From assembly GCF_040954645.1 (NCBI RefSeq), contig NC_092803.1, positions 61,487,484 to 61,551,483 on the forward strand: DNA of 64,000 nucleotides, given 5' to 3'. This document shows positions 11,011 to 22,268 of this stretch, in pieces; position 1 is the stretch's first letter, and each line of letters begins with the position of its first letter. The notes under the pieces are model-generated. The model was not told the DNA's origin, searched no databases, and saw nothing but the letters and a program-made list of their open reading frames with translations. The stretch comes from Diabrotica undecimpunctata (Eukaryota; Arthropoda; Insecta; Coleoptera; Chrysomelidae). The translations under genes and the position numbers were made by a program.

Positions 11011-11829
11011 TCCACTCCAACCGGTAGCTTCAATATGTATGTTACCTGGAAAAACAGATTTATGTATTTTTTGCCTCATAATTGCTGCTTCAGCTTCACT
11101 TTTGAATATGTCAGATTACGTCGCAAAACTGGTATCTTCTTGTTGTGATGAGGCGTCTGTGCTTTCCCCCATCATCAAACGTCCTGGTAAAACATTTAAA
11201 AATAAAGCAAACTTTGAGCTTGATAAATATCTTGAGAATATAGTACAAATAATTAAGAACGACAAAGAGTTTAGCGGCCAAAATCTTGATAAAAGATGTA
11301 ATTAAATAAGCTATTAATAGCTTTAAACACTACAAATGCTATGAAGAAGATGGTATCTTTCCAGGTCTATTAAAACACAACATTCATATCCAACTACCTT
11401 CCATAGCAAAAATATTCATACTTTTATATTAAGTAGGCTACATTCCAAAAAAGGTCTTCTTTTGTTCAAAGAATAGCAAATGTCTTTCAGGGGAACCACA
11501 ATTTTATTCTAAAAATATATAAAAAATATACTAAAGACATACCTATGATTATTGTTTATTTATTATGTTATATTATTAAACCTCACCTAGTTGGACTCTA
11601 TTGATGCCGCCCTAACCAGGAAAATATTCTATCTTTCATTACTAAACGTATTCAACGCCTAGAATATAGTTACTTAGTTCGGAGATCAGTCAATCACTAT
11701 AAGAGCAGTAAAAGGGTAAGTCTGATCATCTCTACTGTGGTTGATAGTGGATGACAAGCTTTTACAAGTTCGTGAACCAGCTATATAACAGCGCGGTTAT
11801 TTAGCAACATATAACTACCGCTCGCTATC
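11011..11829 (+). pseudogene. R1/LOA-like LINE reverse-transcriptase scrap
   Basis: At about 11280-11465 the plus strand reads INSFKHYKCYEEDGIFPGLL, then LPSIAKIFILLY and VGYIPKK. This is the block in I-superclade reverse transcriptases that precedes the polymerase core (SF.PYKS.G.DGI.P.LL...GYIP). It breaks off at once. The 88-codon frame just upstream (11039-11305) shows no domain I know, and the rest of the stretch has no recognisable content. Confidence 0.45.
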
Positions 11830-12097
11830 AAATGAATTCAGACTTATAGAACTGGAAAAAGACAATGAAAATATAAAATGGGACGTCATACGAGTCAGCG
11901 AAGTAAGACGAAAAGATGAAGAGCTATTAGAATTAGCGTTAGGAAACACATTCCACTACCGAGGAACATCACAGGGCAGAACAGGTGGTATTTTGGATTA
12001 CTAACCAACAAGAAATATAAACGAAGAGAAGTAGAAATAACTATATTTTCTAATAAAAAATCAATTAGAGAATCTACTTAGGTAACACCAATTGAAA

Positions 12098-14015
12098 AAA
12101 AAAGCTTTTTTAGATATAGAAGGGGCATTTAATAATGTTGCCACCAGCTCTTTGATAGGGACTATGAGTAGACGAGGCACACCTGCGGTAATATGCAGAT
12201 GGATAAGGGTATCCCTGGAGAATAGGACAGTAATGTCCACTCTGGGTAAAGCAACCATCAAAGCAAAAGTAGGTGGAGGCTGTCCACAAGGAGGAGTTCT
12301 GTCCCCTCTACTTTGGGCAACCTTGGTAGATGATCTCCTCAGAAATCTGTCCACAGAAGGCTTTTATTGTCTAGGATATGCTGACGATATAGCAATCGTT
12401 GTCAGGGGCAGGTTTGCTCAGGTAGTGTCTGAAAGAATGCAAGCAGCCCTAAATATAGTTGACGAGTGGTGCAAACAAGAGAGACTGATAGTCAATGCTC
12501 AGAAAACACAAATCGTCAACTTCACCAAAAAAACAGCACTACAAGGCCTAAAACCACCGGTGCTGGAAAGAACAGAGATTTCATTTGCCAAAGAAACAAA
12601 ATACCTTGGGGTATATTTTGATCATAGGCTTACATGGAATACTCACATTCTAAAAACCACGCAGAAAGCTACTATGTCCCTGGGCAGATGTAGAAGAATG
12701 TGCGGTAAGAATTTAGGACTTAACCCCAAAATGACTCTATGGTTATACACAAGGGTTACTAGACCCATGATAACCTATGGCTCCGTGACGTGGTGGACAA
12801 AGACGCAGCAAGTGGGAGCAATAAGGCTGCTAGGTAGTACACAAAGGCTAGCATGCTTGTGTATTACGGGGGCTTTAAAAACAACTCCTATTGCATCGTT
12901 GGAAGTCCTGTTGAATCTACCACCACTTCATATCTTTATACAGGGCGAAGCCAGGTCAGTGATGCACAGATTAATCCATAGTCAGCGACATATAAGCAAG
13001 ATGCATGGTACTGACAAAAGAAAGCTCATCGAGGAGCTAACAGCCGATATTATGATGGGGAAACCTATCGATGCAACAGTTACGAGATATTACTATTTAA
13101 ATGGGAATAAGCCACAATTAAAGGTTAAAGTACGTTTATTGACGTTTCAATTTCCACTTCGGAAATCGTTCCCAAAATACAAACATTAGTAAATTAAATA
13201 AATTATTAAATTATTTTCGTTTTTTAAAATAGTTCACAATTAAGATACCAGGCAGGGAAGACTGGAATAAAGGTGTACCCATACAAGCTGCTGCTACCTG
13301 ATACACGGATGGCTCAAAAACATCGGAGGGGGTGGAAGCCGGCATAGTAGGTACAAATCAAGGGATACATTTCCCGATAAGTCTATCTAAGGATATGACA
13401 GTTTTCCAAGCGGAAATAACTGCAATCCATCACTGAGTGGAAGAAATAGAAAGGCAGGAAAGAACGTTCTGTTCAATGCCATCTTCACAGATAGTCAGGC
13501 AGCGCTTAAGGCACTCAATTCTGTAGAGGTCAATTCTAAGCTAGTATGGGATTGCGTGTGTGCCTTAAATAAACTAGGAGACCGTAGCAAGGTTACGGTA
13601 GCCTGGGTACCGGGACCCAAGGGTCATAAGGGCAATGAAAAAGCAGATGAAATGACCAAACAAGGCTCATCATTGCCATTCATTGGACCGGAACCCTTCT
13701 GCGGAGTTTCAAAATCAGTAACAAGAATAGCTACAAGGAAGTGGGTAGCTCACAAATCTCTGTAATGGTGGAGGAATTCACCTCTGTCACCTCGAAGAAG
13801 AAACAGCAGAGCATATTTTATGTCAGTATGACAGTCTGGCAAATGTGCGGTTTTTTGCATTAGGAAAAGAAAATCCACCGGCAAATAGCTACATGGAAGG
13901 TACAGTCTCGAAGCTACTAGACTTTAATGTTATCTAGGACTAGAGGACTACAATAGATCTGAAAAGGTCGCAGTGGAATAGGCCGAACGGCCACCTCTCT
14001 TAATCTAATCTAATC
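12098..14015 (+). mobile_element. LOA/R1-like LINE with RNase H, 5'-truncated
   Basis: An open frame from 12092 to 13189 encodes most of a reverse transcriptase: FLDIEGAFNNVATSSL, GGGCPQGGVLSPLLWATLVD (conserved RT block), GYADDIAIVV (catalytic YADD), then KYLGVYFDHRLTWNTHI and the thumb. After a small insertion at 13094-13230, RNase H motifs follow in broken frames (YTDGSKT, VFQAEITAI, TDSQAALKAL, GNEKADEMTKQG), with a Cys/His tail (ETAEHILC). The insertion is bounded by TAACACCAATTGAA at 12083-12096 and 14016-14029, a target duplication. The 3' end is a TAATC-type simple tail. Truncated at the 5' end; the RT frame itself is still open, so it is fairly young. Confidence 0.85.
13094..13230 (-). 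repeat. Short interspersed repeat with degenerate hammerhead motif
   Basis: The block from TATTTAAATGGGAATAAGCC through GACGTTTC to ACAAACATTAGTAAATTAAA is the same repeat found as an inverted dimer at 35816-36029. On the minus strand it contains TATT-UUGGGAA-stem II-GAA-ACGU-C-AATA, a decayed hammerhead-like fold. It interrupts the LINE between reverse transcriptase and RNase H. Confidence 0.65.
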
Positions 14016-15198
14016 TAACACCAATTGAAATCACTAAGAACTAAATTGACTTCATTGTAAGCAACAAGATTGGTACAATAAAAGATGTCAAACATACAGA
14101 CATCATAGACTAATCAGAGCAAAAATTGTTCTAGATCTAAAGCTATAAAGAATAAAATAAGCACAAAACCAACAGTAACCGGTATAAATATTATAAATCT
14201 AAAAAAAACTCAGATCATGACCAAAGGACAATTGCTGAAAGATTACATGACCAAATCGACAGCTCTCAATTAATGGAAATCATTCTTGATAGTGCCAAAG
14301 AACTCGGAGGTCTGCAACAACAAAATGAACATAGGAAACGAAAGGAAGTAGCAACATACAGAGAATACAATACACAGAACTTTGTAGATAGTGTGTGGAA
14401 GACATAAGAAAAAGCAACAATGAAAGACTGGTAGAAAATTTAATCAAAAACAGAAAACACGAGAAGAAAACAAGACAAGCATGAATCACTGGGAAGAAAC
14501 AAATCGTTGGTCTAACAAGCAAAAACACCAGAACCACAAACAGAAATAAAATAATACAACTCGACTAAATTCTACAGCGAACTATACAAAGCCCCTGAAA
14601 CACTTGAAGAAGCATTGAGTAACGAAGAAGATGTACCAGAAGTCCTTCCAGAGGAAGTAGAATCGACAATTACACAAAAATAAAAAGTAGTAAAGAAGCT
14701 GGAATAGATGGCATAACAGTGGAATCGCTTAAATCCGCTGACAATAAAAACCTAGAAAATCTCAATAGGCATATTTACAAACTGTCTAAGATCAAGATTT
14801 ATACCAGACCACTGAAATGCAGCAAAAATAATTATCATTCAAAAGAAAGGTAGCAAACAGGATATTAAAAACTACAAAAGTCTAATACTAATCACATACA
14901 AGATATTCACAAAGATCGTCAATAACAGATTCATGAATGCGTTAGATGCTGCATAGGCAAGAGAGTAAGCTGGCTTCAGAAGTTAATTCAGTATCTTGGA
15001 TCATATCCATACGCCTCGAAACTGATGAGTAGAACTAAAGGCTTTGAAATACCGAAGGCCGAAGACAACCGAAAGTGCCTATGTATTTTTGACTTCAACA
15101 GTACAGTAGTAACTCTACAACAGCTAATCCAGAATAAGTGAAATTAACTTGGAAAAGTATACTACAGACTATATAGCAAAAAAAAGAAAAATTAAAAT

Positions 15199-15456
15199 TT
15201 ACTTACGTGATGATGCATTCATATACCTATATGTTTCAGTATAGGTATGTTCATAGCAATCTATTTCTATATCTCTTTCTTGAATATGGTTTGCGATACA
15301 CTCATGCAGATCTGGATCAATCGATGTAATAATTATTGTATTCGTACTGGTTGCATGAGCCTTTATCCAAATATTGGCGTCTCCTCGAGCATACACAACG
15401 ACTGTACTTCTCGATCCTTCATTTTGGTCATCTATCATCTGCAAATTCTCTTCCAA
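15199..15456 (-). CDS. Putative orphan internal exon
   Basis: A minus-strand frame encodes MIDDQNEGSRSTVVVYARGD, IWIKAHATSTNTIIITSIDP and ECIANHIQERDIEIDCYEHT. A strong splice donor (GTAAGT at about 15207-15212) cuts it after NASS. A plausible acceptor (TTTGCAG) lies at about 15445-15450, after a T-rich tract. I recognise no domain. It lies in the gap between an RTE LINE and a Sola-like transposon, so it may be an exon of a host gene whose introns were colonised, or an unrecognised transposon exon. Confidence 0.35.
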   Translation of the reverse strand: MEENLQMIDDQNEGSRSTVVVYARGDANIWIKAHATSTNTIIITSIDPDLHECIANHIQERDIEIDCYEHTYTETYRYMNASSRK

Positions 15457-15506
15457 AACAAAAATTTTAATTAATTTAAATTTTTCAGACAGTTATGGAT
15501 TCAATT

Positions 15507-18337
15507 GAGTGGCTCAGTTCCATACTTGCCTAAGCCGCATTTTCATTATAAGTAAGAAAGTTGATGTAAAGTAAATTGGCGATAATAAAAAAAGCACTCG
15601 ATGTAGAAACATTTTAATATATTTTGTAAATAAACAAGATATTACTTTAACTAAAAGTTATACAAAGAAAAATTAAATATGAACACGTGAATTATACTTT
15701 TGATAAAAACTTGTAGGCAACTTTGGCGCTAACACTAACATTAAATTAAGTAATACAGTTGTTGGCTAGGCAACGATAAAGTAAGTCGATAAATTATTTT
15801 ATTGATCATTTTCAACGTCAGACTCAATTGAATCTCCCGTTGTTTCTTCAATGATCCCTGATTGAAGCGATCTATAAAAATTGTGATGTTCTGGAGGTAT
15901 ATATTTAAGAAGATCGATTAAATCTTTCTTTTTTTCCTTTGTAATAGGTCGTCCACGAGGATACAACAATGGTAGTTCAACAGGCAAATCAGTAATTACA
16001 GGTCTACCACGACCAACTCTTTTTGTTAAATCAAGTTTACTAAAGAGATCATCATTTTCGATACAATTGTATTTATAGTACATCGTTTTGGGCTCCTTTT
16101 TACGTAATTGTATCCATCTGATTTTGAGCCATTCTACTTTTTCCTTCTCTACAGATATTTTTCTGTAAGTTATGGACTCTTCCAAACTTCTTGTAGTAAA
16201 AAAGTGATCTGCTGTCATCTGATGCACAACAAATTTTGGTGTTTTCTTTTTAGCCTTTTTAATTACATTCATCCAATCATTTGGATGAAAAATTTGAGGA
16301 TGATACTTTTTCTCTCTTACTATTACACCAAAATCTTGATCGCAGCTAGAAAAGCTATGACCAGGTATAAAAAATTTTAAATCAATTTTTTCAATTTCCG
16401 AGTTTTGCAAAATATTACTCAGTGCTAATACAACTTTAATGTTGCGATTTTGACCACCGCAACTATCGCTGTAAAGAGTGATTTCTCTGGTTGCTGATGG
16501 TAAGCAGTTCTGAATGTGATAAATAAGACAGGACGCTACTTCTTGGGCTCCTCTGGAAGCTGTGTGTTCGCCCCAAACATGCATGTGGCCAACATTATTT
16601 ACCTCATCATGGATACCGAGATTATACACCCATAGTTGTCGCTTGTAATATACTACACCAGTTGATAACATTGGTGTAGGTAAAGTTTTTTGAAGGTCAA
16701 AAACCATAACTTGTTTTGTTCCATTGCTGGATCTAGCTTCATCTGCATCTCTTTTTTTCATATCTCTTACTGCATCTGCTCGCCGCAAATGAAGTTCATA
16801 TTGAATTTTAGTATTAGTATTGTCTGTGCCAATAGTTTGTGCCTTAAATTCGTCACAAGTTTGACACGTGTCTTTGTGTGGTTGATGAAAATGTAAGTTA
16901 AATTTACTATTGAATATGTATCGAAACATATACAGTGATACTGCTCGATGACCCTCTTCAGTACACTGACTTTTGTATAAGTCATACATGAATTTCATAT
17001 TGAGTTCGGGATTTAGATACTTTCTATTACTATCCCTGCGACAATAATGACTTTCATACGATGGAAACATCTCAATAAAATTACATACTCTTTGTTCATC
17101 CTCTAAACTAGTCTTATTGTGAGGTACATGTTTTCCTCGTCGATCAAACACAGGAGTACCGGTTTCTTGCGTTCTCTTCAATGCATTGGTCAAAGTGCCA
17201 TCGCAGACTGCTAGAGTTCCTTTAAAAAACTTTTTACAAACTACTTTATCTTCGCCGCTATCATCTTGAAGAATGTACTTTCGGGTTTTTTCTCTACGAC
17301 TATTTTCCTTTTTTGTGTATTTCCTGGAAACGTGTGAAATTTGTATCTGACCACCGAGGAATGATTGCTTCATGTTCCAATTCATACTGTAGAATCCTTC
17401 AAAAATTTGCTTTCTTCTAGCTTGCGGTATTTTTTGTAAACAGCGAAGGTGGCATTCACAATCTGTCATATCACAGGTCTTATTTGAGACGACTTTTTCT
17501 GTTGCGGAAACATATTCTTGACCACGAGCACGTTTCTCTTTTCTTATGCATTTTTTATGTGTTTGAGGTTTTCTTATACGTTTTCGTCTATTCTGCAGAT
17601 TATTTGGATTTCTAATCGCATTCTGCTCATCTTGACTCTCATCTAGAGAAAAAAAAATAGAAATTAGATTCTCTAAAAATATTTTAGAAATTTATGATGA
17701 CTTAAATGTTTCAAGGAACACTCGCAATATATTCAGGGCCAGACATGCCTATCCAACAAAATTATTTAATGTGACCAAAATACAATAATAAAATATGTGC
17801 AGAGTCAGTAATAATAAACTAAACTAAACTATAAACGGTAAAATTATATTTTGTATTGATTTAAAATAAGATTTTACTACTTTTCATCAAAAATATTATG
17901 CCTAACTTGATTTATTAGTTTTTGTTCTGAGTAAGAGCAAAAATATGCCTAACCCTCATTTTGTTTTTATGCAAAAAAGAGAATTACGTAAAGTGGAAAT
18001 AAAAAATATATACAGTAAACACATTAATCTTACCTGTACTTTCGTCATCTGGCACATAGTTTTTGTCGGTATCGCTATCGTCACCTGATATGTTTGATAA
18101 TGTAAACGTCTCGTTGCTTGCCGACGCCATGTTTAGTGGTTTAGGCAAGACTGGCTCAAACAGTGTCAAAGCAAGTTTAGTTTGCAAAAGTTGATCATAG
18201 GTGTCAGCCTTGTTTTATGTTAAATATCGGGATAGGTAACTTTGGCACAGATAGATAAGATCGTTTTAAAGCGAAAAAGCACAAAAGCGCGAAATATGAA
18301 AAATTATGGGTTAGGCAAGTATGGAACTGAGCCACTC
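15507..18337 (-). mobile_element. Intact-looking Sola-like DNA transposon
   Basis: The ends are perfect inverted repeats of 27 bp (GAGTGGCTCAGTTCCATACT then TGCCTAA), and both sides are flanked by AATT (15503-15506 and 18338-18341). That is a 4-bp target duplication, as expected for the Sola superfamily. Its single gene is on the minus strand in two exons, and frame and splice sites are intact. Empty-site reconstruction gives GGATTC-AATT-CAAACC. A diverged, dead relative lies at 36797-40430. Superfamily assignment is by motif memory, not alignment. Confidence 0.75.
15799..18130 (-). CDS. Sola-like transposase, two exons, 646 residues
   Basis: Exon 1 (18034-18130) starts MASASNETFTLSNISGDDSD and ends at a GTAAG donor. 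Exon 2 (17642-15799) follows a TTTCTCTAG acceptor, and the joint keeps the frame (ST-D-ESQDEQN). The acidic YVPDDE segment and the basic GQEYVSATEK region form the N-terminus. A C-x2-C pair (TCQTCDEF, near residue 292) may bind zinc. Candidate catalytic acids, conserved in the second copy at 38-40 kb, are in VFDLQK (D348), LYSDSCGGQN (D425) and SSCDQDFG (D467 or D469). The C-terminus is acidic (SDVENDQ). No stops or frameshifts are seen, so the element may still be active or has lately been so. It presumably cuts and pastes its own 27-bp ends in the nucleus. Confidence 0.75.
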
Positions 18338-18341
18338 AATT

Positions 18342-19048
18342 CAAACCTATTGGATGAAATAAAGAAATAAACAAAAGGGATCCATAATTCTTAAGGTATC
18401 AACAAAGACTTTCAGAATTATCATCTTAGAAGTCTGCTCAGAATATGGCGGAGAAAAACGAATTAAAAAATAGTATGGAGAAATATAGGAAATACACAAA
18501 ATTATATAAAGATACATACAAGCAGGTCTTTAGATTATATAATCAGAATGTCAGAACACAAATGGGCTAAAACAATGTTTGGGCTGGGTTTCACAGAAAC
18601 TGAGGAAAAAGGAACGCAACAACAACAAAAAAAGTTTTTGACAGTAGTAGAAGTAAAAGTGGATGTAGAAAATGTGGACGCAGTGAATTGGTGAGAAAAA
18701 TTGGAAGAAATAGAGTATGGAGAAATATATGAAAAGCACAAAATTACATAAAGATACGCACACAAGTAGCTATTTAGATCATATATTTAGAATGTCAGAA
18801 CGCAGAACGCAAAACAATGTTTTAGCCCATCTTTGGTCTCAGAGAAACTAAGAAAAAAAGAATGCAATAACAAGACAAGAATTATCCGAGAGACCATAGA
18901 AATTGAAAATAGGCCAAATTGTCTCAATAAAAGAGATGCTGGCATATTACAGTCGACATGGAGACCTCTCATAAAGAAAATATCGTCCGCTCCATCCGCG
19001 AATCACAATTCTACTATCAGAAATGTTCGCGTTAACCCCCGCGCCAAT

Positions 19049-19050
<2 letters not shown>
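18342..19050. repeat. Intergenic with 243-bp tandem duplication
   Basis: The stretch AGTATGGAGAAATATA...CAGAATGTCAGAAC...ACAATGTTT recurs about 243 bp later (first copy near 18469-18640, second near 18712-18885) with moderate divergence. No gene is visible in it. Confidence 0.55.

Positions 19051-19080
<30 letters not shown>
19051..19080. repeat. (TA)n microsatellite
   Basis: Alternating TA run just outside the left arm of a large inverted repeat. Confidence 0.9.
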
Positions 19081-19085
<5 letters not shown>

Positions 19086-19169
19086 AAAGAAATTTAATCT
19101 TTGCAGATTAGTTAAATAGTAAACTCTTAAATATTGGGGAAATCTGCAAGAAATACTCTAATGTGTATC

Positions 19170-19228
19170 AATTGTTTCGCCGAACGTTTTCGCCAAAGAG
19201 AATTAATTTGGCTTCTTCAGGGCTGAAA
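19170..19228 (-). ncRNA. Hammerhead ribozyme candidate, left arm
   Basis: Read on the minus strand: TTTCAGCC, core CTGAAGA (19220-19214), stem II GCCAAA...TTTGGC, GAA, palindromic AACGTT, then C and GGCGAAA. Stem I pairs GGC-GAAA with TTTC-A-GCC (one bulge). All invariant core residues are present. It is identical to the right-arm copy. Confidence 0.65.
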
Positions 19229-20160
19229 GAGAATAAATTATAATTAGCTACCATATATTATCTATTAAAACATTATTGATCTTACCGTAACTTAGAATTG
19301 TAGAGTTAGAATATTAAAAAACTTTGCTAGTAACATAGTGGTGTTTTTTGTTACTATGTGCAAAAAAAGTTTTTTATAAGAATTGAAATGTATGGTAGCT
19401 TCGAACTTGACACGTAAAGGCTTACCCAAGGTTAATCGAAAAACCCAATGCAACTACATTTAAAAGGAGGTAATTCTTTGAAATGTCGGCAATAACTAAA
19501 TTTTGATTTTAAATAGTTAAAAGTGAGGTTCTGTTTAAGCCTTACTTAAATCAGATACCAAGAACAATACTATATCACAGATTACTAATTTGACTGATAT
19601 ATCCATTAACAACTAACATACCTTTATAATTAATTTTCATTAACAAAAAAATATATAACATTCCCTTGCTTTTCTTAGATACGTCTCAATAAGATTCAAT
19701 AATACATGAACAATAATATAATTAAATAAAGAAAATCAAAATAATATTTCCCTTTACTGGGATTTAAATTTATTCGTTTTTTACCAATGAACCTTAACGA
19801 CATAAAGATTCATACCAATTACAATGAAGTTGTCAGCGCTTGCGTTCTGGCTTAAACAGAACCTCACTTTTAACTATTTAAAATCAAAATTTAGTTATTG
19901 CCGACATTTCAAAGAATTACCTCCTTTTAAATGTAGTTGCATTGGGTTTTTCGATTAACCTTGGGTAAGCCTTTACGTGTCAAGTTCGAAGCTACCATAC
20001 ATTTCAATTCTTATAAAAAACTTTTTTTGCACATAGTAACAAAAAACACCACTATGTTACTAGCAAAGTTTTTTAATATTCTAACTCTACAATTCTAAGT
20101 TACGGTAAGATCAATAATGTTTTAATAGATAATATATGGTAGCTAATTATAATTTATTCT

Positions 20161-20217
20161 CTTTCAGCCCTGAAGAAGCCAAATTAATTCTCTTTGGCGA
20201 AAACGTTCGGCGAAACA
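20161..20217 (+). ncRNA. Hammerhead ribozyme candidate, right arm
   Basis: Plus-strand mirror of the left-arm motif: core CTGAAGA at 20170-20176, stem II GCCAAA/TTTGGC, GAA then AACGTT at 20199-20207, cleavage expected after the C at 20208, and stem I GGCGAAA against TTTCAGCC. Confidence 0.65.
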
Positions 20218-20268
20218 ATTGATACACATTAGAGTATTTCTTGCAGATTTCCCCAATATTTAAGAGTT

Positions 20269-20444
<176 letters not shown>

Positions 20445-21077
20445 AGATTTGAGTTTCTTGAACCGTACTATATTTAATATAAATTTAGTATTTCTAGGGT
20501 TTAGGTTTTATAAAAAATAAATTACATGTGGAACTAGATTTTAAGTTCCATTGCAATCAACGTTTCGGCAGGAAACCCTTGCCTTTGTCAAGATTCTAAA
20601 ATGTACATGTATAAGACAAACAGTTATTGTAAAATATGTACATATATGACTTACCAAAACGTAAAACGAGACACAGACATTAATGAACTAATACAATAGA
20701 TAAAAGTTGATATCTGATATCTCATGGTTTACTGTCATTAATATATAATTATTTTTACATGAGCGTATCATTGATGGTTTCGAAAAAAGTAAAGTGGAGA
20801 TATGTTATGACTTTAAGAGCTTTTTATGGTGTTATATTTATTATTATTTAAATCAGATTGAAATATATTTTATTTAGGTTCTCTGTATCTTTTTTGTCAT
20901 TTATTGCGTTGGTATTTCTTTTTATTTCTATTGATTCGTATATCTCCCTCTTCTTTTTGTTTTGTTCTGTTTTTAAAATTTTGATGATTTCAAAATCAAA
21001 TTTATTCTTCTTCCCACTTTCATGTTTTGTGAGCGCAGTGACGTTGTTCTTGTCATATTTGTGAGAGCGAATTATAA

Positions 21078-21080
<3 letters not shown>
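20445..21080 (-). mobile_element. Penelope-like element, 3' end fragment
   Basis: On the minus strand 21075-20850 reads VTALTKHESGKKNKFDFEII, KILKTEQNKKKREIYESIEI and NKKRNTNA. This is the last part of a GIY-YIG nuclease (AL..H....H.FDF...IL..E....R...E). Downstream (20800-20480) is a terminal-repeat region with a hammerhead-like fold on the same strand. The 5' side is cut off by (TA)n at 21081. Different sequence from the inverted-arm family. Confidence 0.7.
20535..20598 (-). ncRNA. Hammerhead-like motif with U3/A8 core
   Basis: Minus strand: AATC, UUGACAA, A, stem II GGCA...UGCC, GAA, ACGU, U, GAUU. Stem I (GAUU/AAUC), stem II and the palindromic stem III all fit. The core is UUGACAA instead of CUGANGA, that is C3 to U and G8 to A together. 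Confidence 0.45.
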
Positions 21081-21146
<66 letters not shown>

Positions 21147-21169
21147 TATTCTATATATATATATTCTAT

Positions 21170-21222
<53 letters not shown>
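21081..21222. repeat. (TA)n-rich microsatellite
   Basis: Alternating TA with a few TAAATATATTCTATATA interruptions. It forms the truncated upstream edge of the minus-strand PLE fragment. Confidence 0.9.
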
Positions 21223-21226
<4 letters not shown>

Positions 21227-21639
21227 CGTAATGAAAAAGGAAACGATAATCCTCTAAAGAAGAAAAACTCGAAGTTGCAAAAGTCGAACTCTCGCTAGGA
21301 GGAAGAGACCGAAATTCTTACAAATAAATCAAAAGAGATAGAAATAAAAGAAATGGGAATTAAAAAAATGACTGAAAAAACGAAAGGTACAACCTATCAA
21401 TATAAATATAACAAAAAGACATGATTCTATAGAAAATGTCACACTGAGAGTGCAGTACGGGTAAGATACGGCAATACTTTTCATATGGAAAATAAACGCG
21501 CAGGGTTGTCAGTTTTCTCCAGCTGTTGATTGCTTATTGTCTCACAGGACCGGCTTGGATAAAATGCATCTGCCGGCAGTACGAGTAAAATATTTTATAT
21601 CATGTATACGTATTTTATATCATGTATATGTATTTTATA
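21223..21639. other. Intergenic; left copy of a 35-bp inverted repeat
   Basis: No gene seen. Bases 21426-21460 (TCTATAGAAAATGTCACACT onward to GTACGG) recur inverted at 24030-24064. Confidence 0.5.
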
Positions 21640-22268
21640 TCATCATTTTGGCTTTACAACCCTGTGTGGGTCCTAGCCTCCCCAAGAATTTTACTCCAGT
21701 CGTCCCTATCCATCGCCTTCCTCCGCCAAGCACGTATTTCCATATTTCTAATGTCTTCATCGATGTTATCTAGGAATCTTGTTCTGGGTCTTCCTCTTCT
21801 TCTTTGACCCATAGGTCTATCAAGGAGCGTTTTTCTAGCTGGGTCGGTTTGCTCCATCCGCATTACATGGCCTACCCACCTCAGACGTCCTATCTTTATG
21901 TGTTTTACGATATCTGGTTCCTGGTATATCCTATAGAGTTCGAAGTTGTATCGTCTTCTCCAGACACAATTTTTATTTACCGCTCCATAGATGCGCCTTA
22001 GTATTTTTTTGTCGAAACATCCTAACATGTTTTCATTGCTTTTTGTTAAAGTCCAGGTTTCTGAACCATATGTTAGGACTGGGCGTATTATTGTTTTGTA
22101 GAGTTTTATTTTTGTATTTCTTGATATAACTTTAGATTTAAAAGGAGATTAAGCCCAAAATAGCATCTATTAGCCGTGCAAATTCTGCGGTTTATCTCTG
22201 CAGTAGTGTCATTTTCAGTATTGACGAGCGTTCCCAGGTATACAAATTCGTTAACTGCTTCGTATAAT
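21640..22268 (-). mobile_element. RTE-type LINE, 3' tail
   Basis: Minus strand reads EAVNEFVYLGTLVNTENDTT, AEINRRI, then an open frame (22028-21654) with MLGCFDKKILRRIYGAVNKN, WRRRYNFELYRIYQEPDIVK and RLRWVGHVMRMEQTDPARK. This is the post-RT tail of RTE-type LINEs. It is the same family as the copy at 2627-3872, with the same ATGATG tail. Confidence 0.8.

Larger units (their letters stand above)
11830..15190 (+). mobile_element. RTE-type LINE, split by a LOA/R1-like LINE
   Basis: The left piece reads FRLIELEKDNENIKWDVIRV, SEVRRKDEELLELALGNTFH and YRGTSQGRTGG, the start of an APE-type endonuclease. The right piece (14016-15190) resumes with PIEITKN, IDFIVSNKIGTIKDVKHTD, then EAGIDGITVESLKSADNK, IKNYKSLILITYKIFTKIVN and later FSVLDHIHT and KCLCIFDFN of the reverse transcriptase. 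The interruption is an exact insertion of another LINE at 12098-14015. Many stops show it is dead. Confidence 0.75.

Noticed and set aside
11039..11305. 88-codon plus-strand frame as a host gene
   Set aside because: No domain, no splice or promoter support, and it sits between LINE fragments.
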